46,082 nt of DNA from Candidatus Manganitrophaceae bacterium. Lineage in GTDB: Bacteria; Nitrospirota; Nitrospiria; SBBL01; Manganitrophaceae. The position numbers were made by a program, and so were the translations under genes. The notes beneath the pieces are model-generated. The model was not told the DNA's origin. It searched no databases and saw only the letters and a program-made list of their open reading frames with translations. The stretch spans positions 1-46,082 of the forward strand of contig SCUR01000033.1 in NCBI GenBank assembly GCA_004297235.1, in the 5' to 3' direction. This document shows, piece by piece, positions 6,730-14,121 of the stretch. Positions within the stretch are counted from its first letter, which is position 1. Each line of letters opens with the position of its first letter.

Positions 6730-8598
6730 ATGGAAAAGAAGCAGCAGACATTTTCGGTTTGGTACCTTCTGATCGCCCTGCTGACCCTCTTCATGATTCA
6801 GATTGTTCTTCTGACGCCCGATTCTGAGACCCTTTCCTATCGCGATTTTAAGACGCTTCTCAAGGCAGGAAAAGTTTCCGAACTGACCGTCGGAACGCGC
6901 ACCATTTCCGGGCGGCTGAAAACAGGAGAGCTGGAGGGTCTTCTTCCGAAGGAGAAAATCGAGAGACTGAAGCGACTCAATGGAGAAGGGGCGCGGTTCA
7001 CCACGGTCCGAGTGGAGGACCCTTCGCTGATCGAAGACCTTGAGACGGCCAAGGTGGACTACTCTGGAAAGGTCGAGGAGACCTGGGTTGGGACCCTTCT
7101 TGCCTGGATTCTTCCGGCCCTGATCTTCTTCGGGCTCTGGATCTTCTTCGTTCGACGAATGAGCGCGACCAGCGGCCTCATGCAGATTGGAAAGAGCCAA
7201 GCGAAGGTCTATATGGAGAAGGAGACCAAGGTGACCTTCGACGACATCGCCGGGATCGATGAGGCGAAAGCGGAGTTAATGGAAGTGGTCGAATTTCTCA
7301 AGAGCCCGGAGAAGTATCGCCGGTTGGGAGGGAAGATCCCGAAGGGGGTGCTGATCGTCGGCGCCCCCGGCACCGGCAAGACGCTGCTGGCCAAAGCGGT
7401 CGCCGGCGAGGCGAAGGTTCCCTTTTTTACCATCAGCGGCTCCGAGTTCGTGGAGATGTTCGTGGGAGTGGGCGCCGCGCGGGTGCGCGATCTTTTCGCC
7501 CAGGCGCAGGAGAAGGCCCCCTGCATCATCTTCATCGACGAGCTCGACGCCTTGGGCAAAGCGCGCGGAATCAACCCGATGATCAGCCATGAAGAGCGGG
7601 AGCAGACCCTCAATCAGCTTCTGACCGAAATGGACGGATTTGACACGGCGAAAGGGGTGATCATCATGGCGGCGACGAACCGGCCGGAGATTTTGGACCC
7701 GGCGCTGCTGCGTCCCGGGCGGTTTGATCGGCACGTCGCGCTCGACCGGCCCGATCTCAACGGACGGGAGAAGATCCTCAAAGTGCATGTGAAGCAGATC
7801 ACGCTGGCGCCGCAGGTCGATCTGCGCGCGATTGCCGCCAAGGTGCCCGGATTTGTCGGGGCCGATCTGGCGAACCTGGTCAATGAGGCGGCGCTTCTGG
7901 CGGCGCGGAAAGGGAAAGAGGCGGTGGAGGCGGCCGACTTTGACGAAGCGATCGATCGGATCGTCGCCGGGCTGGAGAAGAAGAACCGCGTGATGAATCC
8001 GAAGGAAAAGGAGACGGTCGCCTATCACGAATCGGGCCATGCCCTGATCGCGGAATATCGCCCTCATGTCGATCGGGTCTCTAAGATTTCGATCATCCCC
8101 CGCGGGATCGCCGCCCTGGGTTATACCCAGCAGCAGCCGACCGAGGATCGCTACCTGCTCAAGAAGGCCGAACTGCTCGACCGGCTCGACGTGCTCCTCG
8201 GAGGCCGGGTGGCGGAGGAAATTATCTTTGCGGATGTCTCCACCGGGGCGCAGGATGATCTGCAGCGGGCGACCGATCTGGCCCGTCACATGGTCACCCA
8301 GTTCGGGATGAGCGAACGGCTCGGGTTGGCGACGCACGGGGAGGAACCCTCCCCCTTCCTTCGCGTCCCCACCCTGCCGGGACCGAGGGAGTACAGCGAG
8401 CGGACCGCCCAGGCGATCGACGAAGAGATCGAAAACTTGTTGCAAGAAGCCCATCACCGGGTGAAGGAGACGCTGACCACGCGTCGGGGGATGCTGGAGA
8501 GGCTGGCCAAACTTCTCCTTGAAAGGGAGGTGGTCGACCGACCGATGCTCGACCGGCTGCTGGTCGAAGCGCCGTTGAAGAACGGGATGGCCGCATGA
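6730..8598 (+). CDS. ftsH: ATP-dependent membrane zinc protease FtsH
   Basis: 622 residues. There are two membrane helices (about residues 8-28 and 117-140) around a periplasmic loop. Next comes the AAA+ domain with Walker A GAPGTGKT, Walker B IIFIDELDA and the second region of homology NRPEILDPALLRPGRFDRH. The zinc protease motif is HESGH with VSTGAQDDLQRAT downstream. FtsH degrades damaged or unassembled membrane proteins and some regulators. The ATG at 6730 is preferred over the codon at 6718. Length is normal. Placement behind a G-box implies a stress-induced copy, possibly additional to a housekeeping one elsewhere. Confidence 0.95.
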   Translation: MEKKQQTFSVWYLLIALLTLFMIQIVLLTPDSETLSYRDFKTLLKAGKVSELTVGTRTISGRLKTGELEGLLPKEKIERLKRLNGEGARFTTVRVEDPSLIEDLETAKVDYSGKVEETWVGTLLAWILPALIFFGLWIFFVRRMSATSGLMQIGKSQAKVYMEKETKVTFDDIAGIDEAKAELMEVVEFLKSPEKYRRLGGKIPKGVLIVGAPGTGKTLLAKAVAGEAKVPFFTISGSEFVEMFVGVGAARVRDLFAQAQEKAPCIIFIDELDALGKARGINPMISHEEREQTLNQLLTEMDGFDTAKGVIIMAATNRPEILDPALLRPGRFDRHVALDRPDLNGREKILKVHVKQITLAPQVDLRAIAAKVPGFVGADLANLVNEAALLAARKGKEAVEAADFDEAIDRIVAGLEKKNRVMNPKEKETVAYHESGHALIAEYRPHVDRVSKISIIPRGIAALGYTQQQPTEDRYLLKKAELLDRLDVLLGGRVAEEIIFADVSTGAQDDLQRATDLARHMVTQFGMSERLGLATHGEEPSPFLRVPTLPGPREYSERTAQAIDEEIENLLQEAHHRVKETLTTRRGMLERLAKLLLEREVVDRPMLDRLLVEAPLKNGMAA

Positions 8599-8669
8599 TG
8601 CGGAAGAGTATCGAAAAAGGCGGATCAAGGGGCCATGGAACAGGAGCCGAGAGGAAGAAAGGAGGAGCG

Positions 8670-8768
8670 ATGCGTACCGAGCATTTCTATCCGATATCGA
8701 AACTGATCGATTGGTGGAGGAGAAAGCCGACCCGGAAAAAGAGCGCAACCTCGTCTACTGCCCCGTGA
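8670..8768 (+). CDS. possible 32-residue leader peptide
   Basis: A short frame begins MRTEHFYPISKLIDWWRRKP behind a very strong ribosome site (AAAGGAGGAGCG directly before ATG) and stops four bases before the deacylase start. It contains WW and is strongly basic towards the end. It has no recognised family. Its role may be translational coupling of the downstream gene, whose own ribosome site is weak. Confidence 0.4.
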   Translation: MRTEHFYPISKLIDWWRRKPTRKKSATSSTAP

Positions 8769-8772
8769 GCGA

Positions 8773-9246
8773 ATGACGGCGCTCTTCGACAAAGAAAAAA
8801 TCCCGTATCGGGTGGTTCCCCACCCAACGACATACAGCGCTCTGCGGTTGGCTGAATCGATCCATGTTCCGGGGCGGGAGGTCGCCAAAGTGGTCGTTGT
8901 CCGCGCAAAGGAGGAGTTTGAAATGGTCGTGCTTCCGGCGAGCCGCGATCTCGATCTGGCCCGATTTTCCCACGCGATCGGGGCGGAGGCGGTCTCTTTG
9001 CTGGAAGAGCGGGAGTTGAAAGAAATTTTTCCGGACTGTGAAGCGGGGGCGATGCCTCCTCTCGGAAATCTTTATGAACTCCCGGTCTATGTCGATCAAG
9101 CGCTGGCCGAGGAGCCGGTCCTCTTCTTTCCGGCCGGTAACCATCATGAGGTGATCGAGATGCGCTATGACGATTTCGACCGGATCGTCCGTCCGATGGT
9201 GGGTCACTTTGCATTAGCGCCGCTCAAGCGGGTGAGCGGCGCCTAG
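8773..9246 (+). CDS. YbaK/ProX-type aminoacyl-tRNA deacylase
   Basis: 157 residues. An N-terminal FDKEKIPYRVVPHPTTYSA and VAKVVVVRAKEEFEMVVLPA match the YbaK/EbsC editing domain (the lysine of VAKVVV is the usual catalytic lysine). GAMPPLG is the conserved GxxxPxG-like motif. Family members hydrolyse mischarged Cys- or Ala-tRNA(Pro); which substrate applies here is not visible. It is preceded by a strongly translated mini-ORF and lies 51 bp before the HPF fusion, so these translation-quality genes may be co-transcribed with ftsH. Confidence 0.85.
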   Translation: MTALFDKEKIPYRVVPHPTTYSALRLAESIHVPGREVAKVVVVRAKEEFEMVVLPASRDLDLARFSHAIGAEAVSLLEERELKEIFPDCEAGAMPPLGNLYELPVYVDQALAEEPVLFFPAGNHHEVIEMRYDDFDRIVRPMVGHFALAPLKRVSGA

Positions 9247-9297
9247 AAAACGATAACCAGATTCCTGAAATCGATTGGTCTGAGGAGGGAGGGTCCA

Positions 9298-9843
9298 ATG
9301 CAGCTTCCATTGCAGGTCACCGTTCGGAACGTCGCCCTTTCAGAAGTGGCGGAGGAAGATATCCGTGAAAAGGCCGCGATGCTCGATGAGTACTACGATC
9401 GGATCATGAGCTGTCATGTCATTGTCGATGCACCCCATCGACATCGCCATAAAGGGTTGCTCTACGACGTGCGGATCGATCTGACCGTTCCCGGCGCGGA
9501 GCTGGTGATTCGGCGCGAGCCGAACGAAGATGTCTATGTTGCGATCCGGGATGCCTTTGATGCCGCGCGGCGCCAGCTGGAGGATTTCGCCCGCCGCCAG
9601 CGGGGAGATGTGAAGACGCATGAGGCATCCCCGTATGGACGGGTGAGCCGGCTCTTTCCGGAAGAGGGATACGGCTTTCTGGAGACGCCGGACGGAAGGG
9701 AGATCTACTTCCACAGAAACAGCGTGCTGCATGGCGGGTTCGAAAAATTGGGAATCGGGTCGGAGGTTCGTTTTGCGGAAGAGGAGGGAGAAAAGGGACC
9801 CCAGGCAAGCACGGTCGCGGTCGTCGGGAAACATCACCTTTGA
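9298..9843 (+). CDS. HPF/RaiA-like ribosome factor fused to a cold-shock domain
   Basis: 181 residues in two domains. Residues 1-100 match the hibernation-promoting factor/RaiA fold (LPLQVTVRNVALSE at the start, NEDVYVAIRDAFDAARRQLE). Residues 113-175 form a cold-shock domain with RNP1-like GYGFLE and RNP2-like IYFHRN. HPF binds the 30S subunit and idles ribosomes in starvation; the cold-shock domain binds nucleic acid. Long HPFs usually have a different C-terminal dimerisation domain, so this is an alternative architecture. A GAGGAGGGAGG ribosome site precedes the ATG. Confidence 0.85.
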   Translation: MQLPLQVTVRNVALSEVAEEDIREKAAMLDEYYDRIMSCHVIVDAPHRHRHKGLLYDVRIDLTVPGAELVIRREPNEDVYVAIRDAFDAARRQLEDFARRQRGDVKTHEASPYGRVSRLFPEEGYGFLETPDGREIYFHRNSVLHGGFEKLGIGSEVRFAEEEGEKGPQASTVAVVGKHHL

Positions 9844-9883
9844 GCATTTCTCATTGATCCCTAGATGAAACCGGGAGGTTGAG

Positions 9884-10555
9884 ATGTATTTTAAAAATCG
9901 CCGACAGGCCGCTGAGCTTTTGGCTGAAAGACTGATCCGATACAAGGGACAAAACCCTCTGGTGCTCGGCATTCCGAGAGGGGCGGTGCCGATGACGAAG
10001 ATCATCGCGGACGCCCTCGACGGGGAGATCGATGTGGTGCTGGTTCACAAGCTCGGCGCCCCCGGCAATCCGGAGCTCGCCGTCGGATCGGTCGATGAAT
10101 CGGGTCAGGTCACCCTGAGGGAGCATGCGCGCGCCCTCGGCTTGAGCGAGGCCGACATTGAGGCTGAGAAAGCGCGTCAGATGAAAACGCTGCGGGAGCG
10201 ACGCGCCCGCTACACCCCGGTCCATCCTCCGATCGATCCGGAGGGGCGGATCGTCATCGTCGTCGATGATGGAATCGCCACCGGGGCGAGCATGATCGCG
10301 GCGCTCCGCTCCATTCATACGAAGAAGCCGAAAAAACTGGTCGCGGCCGTGGCGGTGGCGCCGTATGAGAGTCTTCAGGAGGTTCGCGCGTTGGCGGACG
10401 AGGTGGTCTGCCTGGATGTGCCGGCCGATTTCTATGCCGTGGGGCAGTTCTTTGAGGAGTTCACACAGGTGTCGGATGAAGAGGTAATTGCCCTGCTGCA
10501 GCAGAGCCGATCCAGGCCGAAGAGGGCGAAAGCATCCGGGGAGGAGGCGGCATGA
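9884..10555 (+). CDS. stress-type phosphoribosyltransferase
   Basis: 223 residues. The PRPP loop VIVVDDGIATGASM near residues 124-137, and an N-terminal LVLGIPRGAVPM, place it in the type I phosphoribosyltransferase family. This subgroup recurs in stress gene clusters, sometimes fused to hydrolases. The substrate base is unknown. Its last four bases overlap the start of the next gene (ATGA), so the two are translationally coupled. A similar hydrolase partner exists elsewhere in the window at 22420. Confidence 0.85.
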   Translation: MYFKNRRQAAELLAERLIRYKGQNPLVLGIPRGAVPMTKIIADALDGEIDVVLVHKLGAPGNPELAVGSVDESGQVTLREHARALGLSEADIEAEKARQMKTLRERRARYTPVHPPIDPEGRIVIVVDDGIATGASMIAALRSIHTKKPKKLVAAVAVAPYESLQEVRALADEVVCLDVPADFYAVGQFFEEFTQVSDEEVIALLQQSRSRPKRAKASGEEAA

Positions 10556-11070
10556 AGCCAAAGGCGAAAGGGAGCGGTTTTCGGGAGCCCCGCAGAGATC
10601 GGGTCACCCATTGGCTGGGGTTGCAGAAAGAATACCTGCACGATACTTATAAATCGCGGGGCAAACTGTCGGAGCCGACCGTCTGTCCTCAGTGCGGCGC
10701 GCTCTTTCACAAAGGGCGATGGACCTGGAGGCCCCGGCCCGCCGGGGCGCATGAGGAGATTTGTCCCGCCTGTCATCGGATTCGAGATGACTATCCCGCC
10801 GGGATTCTTGAGTTAAGCGGGCCCTTTCTCGAAACACACAAAGAGGAAGTCCTCAACGCGGTCCGTAATCAGGAAGCGCAGGCCAAGCGGGAGCATCCGC
10901 TCTGCAGGATCATCAAGATAGATGAGAAAGCAGAGGGCATCGTCATCACAACGACCGACACCCACCTTCCCCGCCGAATCGGCGAAACGCTCTGGCACGC
11001 CTACCATGGCGAGCTCGATCTGCACTACGGACAGGATCCCCGTTTGATCCGGATGACCTGGAGAGGGTAG
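10552..11070 (+). CDS. BCAM0308-family zinc-binding protein
   Basis: 172 residues. The N-terminal half has two cysteine pairs, CPQCGALFHKGRW and CPACHRI, which make a zinc ribbon. The C-terminal half (IIKIDEKAEGIVITTTDTHLPRRIGETL) resembles the fold seen in NMD3-related and BCAM0308 proteins. These are uncharacterised but turn up with universal stress proteins and phosphoribosyltransferases. A role in ribosome or RNA handling is inferred only. The start overlaps the preceding stop. Confidence 0.7.
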   Translation: MKPKAKGSGFREPRRDRVTHWLGLQKEYLHDTYKSRGKLSEPTVCPQCGALFHKGRWTWRPRPAGAHEEICPACHRIRDDYPAGILELSGPFLETHKEEVLNAVRNQEAQAKREHPLCRIIKIDEKAEGIVITTTDTHLPRRIGETLWHAYHGELDLHYGQDPRLIRMTWRG

Positions 11071-11088
11071 ATACACGATACATCGTAA

Positions 11089-11127
11089 CTGAACAATGTG
11101 ACCTCTACAGTCCGGTCGATTGTTCAG
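11089..11127. terminator. bidirectional hairpin between convergent genes
   Basis: CTGAACAAT (11089-11097) and ATTGTTCAG (11119-11127) are perfect inverse repeats with a 21-base loop, placed between the ends of two convergent genes. There is no strong T-run, so it may be a weak or factor-assisted terminator. Confidence 0.4.
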
Positions 11128-11133
11128 AGCAAC

Positions 11134-11595
11134 TCAAGCAATTAATCCAAAGATCTTCTCGATCAACAAGAGAAGGTAGCTGTTGTGGCGATCCGTGCCG
11201 TGGGGCTCCAGCGGAATCGATCTAATCCGATAGGAACTCTTCCGGTACAGTAAGTTCCTGCTGACGACGGTCTGAGGGATGATGGTGAGACCCTTCCCGC
11301 GGAGATCGGACCTTTGCTTATTTTCCAATAGAAGGTCAAAGAGGATCTCACGCAGGCGCGCATTCTTTAACGACCCACATGAAAGATCTTTCTCTCCCGA
11401 GGTATCAAGAACCCTTTGGGCCGCTTCATTAAGATATAGAATCCGCCCGTCTTGATCCAAAATCAAAACGCCTGCCTCAGTCTTCCGATTGGAGAATGCC
11501 TTCACCCGACCCATCAGGATCGGTGAGAAGGGTCGAGCGCTTTTCTTCGTTGGCTTCAAAGCGGTCCGAGAGAGATGTGAAATCGTTCTGCCCAT
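11134..11595 (-). CDS. PAS-domain protein, probably a truncated LuxR-type regulator
   Basis: 153 residues. GVLILDQDGRILYLNEAAQRVL is a PAS core of the kind that precedes a LuxR-type helix-turn-helix. The expected connector LIEKI is present at the end, but the frame stops at FGLIA, exactly where the DNA-binding domain would begin. No helix-turn-helix is visible in the 60 bases before the next gene. It could be a natural PAS-only sensor or a truncation. Start: ATG at 11595 with GAGGAG upstream. It is driven by its own G-box promoter, divergent from hsp20. Confidence 0.6.
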   Translation of the reverse strand: MGRTISHLSRTALKPTKKSARPFSPILMGRVKAFSNRKTEAGVLILDQDGRILYLNEAAQRVLDTSGEKDLSCGSLKNARLREILFDLLLENKQRSDLRGKGLTIIPQTVVSRNLLYRKSSYRIRSIPLEPHGTDRHNSYLLLLIEKIFGLIA

Positions 11596-11633
11596 TTGTC
11601 TTCTCCTCAGAATAGAATGCCGAATACAGCCCG

Positions 11634-11678
11634 ATTCTGGATTAGATCAAAGGAGAGGGCAACCCCCCGAAAGGGGTA
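11634..11678 (-). promoter_or_regulatory. G-box promoter 6 (PAS gene)
   Basis: On the minus strand TACCCCT-TT-CGGGGGG (11678-11663) abuts TTGCCC (11662-11657). CAGAAT (11639-11634) follows after 17 bp. The predicted leader is about 30 bases. The left half fits the NarL heptamer pattern TACYYMT exactly. Confidence 0.72.
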
Positions 11679-11740
11679 TCCTTAAAATCGATCATCCTTC
11701 CCCCCCAAGTCCGGTTCGGGTCATTTACGTCCCTGATAAA

Positions 11741-11785
11741 CACCCCCTTTGGGGGATTGTCTCTCCATTTTGAATCGCCTAAAAA
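11741..11785 (+). promoter_or_regulatory. G-box promoter 7 (hsp20)
   Basis: The box CACCCCC-TT-TGGGGGA (11741-11756) abuts TTGTCT (11757-11762). TAAAAA (11780-11785), running into TATAAAT, follows after 17 bp. The leader to hsp20 is about 155 bases. No CIRCE or ROSE element is apparent. Confidence 0.68.
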
Positions 11786-11947
11786 TATAAATTAGTTCAT
11801 ACCATATTTTCAATGTCCCGACAGGGGCATCTCTGCCAGAGTGCCGGGAAAATAAGCGAACATGGGATTTTGGAAGAACGGACGACGCAGGCGGGAACAT
11901 CGTCCGTTATGGAAAAAAGCCCGCACTAAAGTAGAGGAGGTGTAAAA

Positions 11948-12424
11948 ATGGACATCGCGCGCTGGGATCCATTTCGTAAAATGAGACGGTTTGACCCGTT
12001 TCGAGAACTGGAGGAGATGTCAGATCGGATCAGTCGCCTCATCGGACGGAGGGAGATGACCCGCATCAATGGCGAAGAGGCGCTGACCTCGATCGATTGG
12101 GTGCCGGAGGTCGATATCATCGAGAGCGAAAAGGAGTATCTGATCAAAGCCGAGCTTCCCGAGATCAAGAGAGAAGAGGTGAAGGTCTCGGTCGAAAAAG
12201 GGGTCCTCACGATTCAGGGAGAGCGCAAACAGGAAAAAGAAGAGAAGGGAAAGAAATTCCATCGGATCGAACGCTCTTACGGCGCCTTCGAGCGAAGCTT
12301 CACCCTTCCCGATGATGCCGATGAGGGCAAAGTCTCCGCCGAATTTAAAGACGGCGTCTTGAGCGTCCATCTCGCCAAGTCGGAGAAGGCGATGCCGAAG
12401 CCGATCGAGGTGAAAGCCGCTTGA
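11948..12424 (+). CDS. Hsp20 small heat-shock protein
   Basis: 158 residues with the alpha-crystallin domain at about 49-145 (WVPEVDIIESEKEYLIKAEL to the GVLSVHLAK region). The N-terminus is rich in Arg, Phe and Pro. The C-terminus PKPIEVKAA contains an IxV motif used for oligomer assembly. Small heat-shock proteins hold unfolding proteins for later refolding. A good GAGGAGGT ribosome site lies ahead of the ATG. It is monocistronic and behind a G-box promoter. Confidence 0.92.
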   Translation: MDIARWDPFRKMRRFDPFRELEEMSDRISRLIGRREMTRINGEEALTSIDWVPEVDIIESEKEYLIKAELPEIKREEVKVSVEKGVLTIQGERKQEKEEKGKKFHRIERSYGAFERSFTLPDDADEGKVSAEFKDGVLSVHLAKSEKAMPKPIEVKAA

Positions 12425-12646
12425 TCGAGATCGATCACGTCCAGTAAAACGACTCATTTCATCTTTCGGCCAACCACTTGACCGGAGGAGGGATTGTCTT
12501 TTCGATCCATTTGGAGAAGACATTCTCCTCCTCCTAAGAGGGAAAGCAGCCAGAAAATCTTATCCTGAAGTTGATGTTTCTAAATCATGTAGCCGTTTTT
12601 TAAATGTTCTTGCAGGGCATACCCATCTTAACCGGAGAGAAAAACA

Positions 12647-13636
12647 ATGAGACAGACTCCCCATGGATCGACCCGTTGTGGAATCGTCTTGGCTGCAGGA
12701 GAAGGGATGCGCCTTCGCCCCTTCATCCTTCGGCTGAAGGGAAAGCCGCTCCCCAAACAGTACGTCAACTTCATCGGAAGCCGCTCGATGTTGGAGCAGA
12801 CCTTTCACCGCGCCGAGAAGATGATCCCGCCGGATCGGCTCTTCACCGTCGTCGGCCGGGATCATCTAGCGCATTCTGAGGTCCGCCATCAGCTGGCGAC
12901 CCGCCCGGGGGGGACGGTGGTGCTCCAGCCTGAAAATAAAGAAACCGGACCGGGGCTTCTCCTTCCGCTGATGCACGCCTATAAGCAGCATCCGGACGCC
13001 ATTGTGGTGATCTTTCCGTCCGATCACTTCATCGTCGAAGAAGACCTTTTCATGGGGCATGTGGAGCTTGCCTGCCGGCAGGTCGAGCGCGATCCGGACC
13101 GTGTTGTCCTGTTGGGGGTAGAGCCGGAGGGGCCGGAGTCGGAGTATGGATATATTCTGCCGGTAGAAAGACAACAGGCCGAATTTTCTATTCCGGCCCG
13201 CCCGGTTTCTCACTTCATCGAAAAGCCCCACCCCTCCGTTGCGCAAGAGCTGATCGGAAAAGGAGGGGTGTGGAACACGATGGTGATGGTCTTTAAGGCA
13301 AAAACGCTGATCGACTTGGTCCGTCGCGCCGCACCCAAACTTCATCAAGCTTTCCACCGGATTTGGCTGGCGATCGGGACCGCCAAAGAAACGGCGGTGA
13401 TTAAAGAGGTCTACCGGAAGATCGAATCGATCAATTTTTCCAAGGAGCTGCTGGAGCTCTTTCCATCGCAGGCCCCCTCCTCTCTCTGGGTGCTTCCGGT
13501 GCGAGGGGTCACCTGGAGCGACTGGGGCTCCGAGCAGAGAATCGTGAGCGTCCTGGAAAAGAGAGCTCCCCTCGGTCGGTTTTTGATCTTCCCGGATCAT
13601 AGGCCTCTGGAAGCGGTGGTATTGAGCGGGGGCTGA
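12647..13636 (+). CDS. mannose-1-phosphate guanylyltransferase-like nucleotidyltransferase
   Basis: 329 residues. GIVLAAGEGMRLRPF near the start is the nucleotide-binding loop of sugar-phosphate nucleotidyltransferases. PSDHF and FIEKP with GVWNTMVMVF are also typical of the mannose-1-phosphate group. SDWGSEQRI near the end is the usual terminal motif. The enzyme makes a GDP-sugar, probably GDP-mannose. There is no fused isomerase domain. No other GDP-mannose or O-antigen gene is adjacent, so its pathway is not shown. DUF2267 follows 19 bp later. The 222-base gap before it holds a possible degenerate G-box ending at TTGTCT (12494-12499). Confidence 0.78.
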   Translation: MRQTPHGSTRCGIVLAAGEGMRLRPFILRLKGKPLPKQYVNFIGSRSMLEQTFHRAEKMIPPDRLFTVVGRDHLAHSEVRHQLATRPGGTVVLQPENKETGPGLLLPLMHAYKQHPDAIVVIFPSDHFIVEEDLFMGHVELACRQVERDPDRVVLLGVEPEGPESEYGYILPVERQQAEFSIPARPVSHFIEKPHPSVAQELIGKGGVWNTMVMVFKAKTLIDLVRRAAPKLHQAFHRIWLAIGTAKETAVIKEVYRKIESINFSKELLELFPSQAPSSLWVLPVRGVTWSDWGSEQRIVSVLEKRAPLGRFLIFPDHRPLEAVVLSGG

Positions 13637-13655
13637 AAGCGACAGGTGGCATTTT

Positions 13656-14081
13656 ATGGATATAGAATTGTTCGTTCGGAAACTGCAAGAGGCCGTCGGA
13701 GGGAGACCGGAGATCGATCGGAGCCGGACGGAGCAAATCGTTGGCGCCGTCTTCTCGGCACTCTCCGCAGGGTTGGCCTCCAGTGAGGCGGATCGGTTGA
13801 TTTCGATGCTTCCCCCTCCATTGAAGAAACTTTGGTATTGGAGGGCCGTTCCCAAATCGGTTTTGTCGGAGGTGTGGAAAGAGCAAGGGATTGTGGAGCT
13901 CTCGAGGAGACAGTTTTTTACGCTGATTCAAATGGAGGGGGATTTGGCATCGACCGAGGAAGCGGAAGCCACCGCGCGCTGCGTCATCCATCTTCTGCGG
14001 GAAGCGGTCGGCTCCGGCGACATACAAGACGCGCCGGGACCGCTGCCGTCGCAATCAAGAGAGTGGATACCGGCCGCTTAA
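13656..14081 (+). CDS. DUF2267 protein (copy A)
   Basis: 141 residues of the DUF2267 family: an N-terminal FVRKLQEAVGG, RTEQIVGAVFSALS, LPPPLKKLW and the final ARCVIHLLREAVGSGDI. The fold is two helical repeats. It is a paralogue of the gene at 21961, sharing the same order of motifs but diverged. DUF2267 members are small soluble helical proteins of unknown role, frequent in stress clusters. It sits between the sugar nucleotidyltransferase and GlgX in the same direction. Confidence 0.85.
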   Translation: MDIELFVRKLQEAVGGRPEIDRSRTEQIVGAVFSALSAGLASSEADRLISMLPPPLKKLWYWRAVPKSVLSEVWKEQGIVELSRRQFFTLIQMEGDLASTEEAEATARCVIHLLREAVGSGDIQDAPGPLPSQSREWIPAA

Positions 14082-14121
14082 TGGTTCAGTCTTGTTGAGC
14101 ACGCACGGGGGATCGGCTGAC

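Larger units (their letters stand above)
11596..11947. other. intergenic control region between PAS and hsp20 genes
   Basis: 352 bases with no gene. It holds two back-to-back G-box promoters (11634-11678 leftward, 11741-11785 rightward). Beyond them, 11800-11940 is a leader with a short GC-rich inverted repeat near 11820-11840 (CAGGGGCATCTCTGCC) and no recognised riboswitch. Confidence 0.6.

Noticed and set aside
12494..12524. GGGATTGTCT before the sugar nucleotidyltransferase, resembling a G-box -35
   Set aside because: The left half of the box is missing and the -10 candidate (GACATT) is 19 bp away. Kept only as a possible degenerate site.
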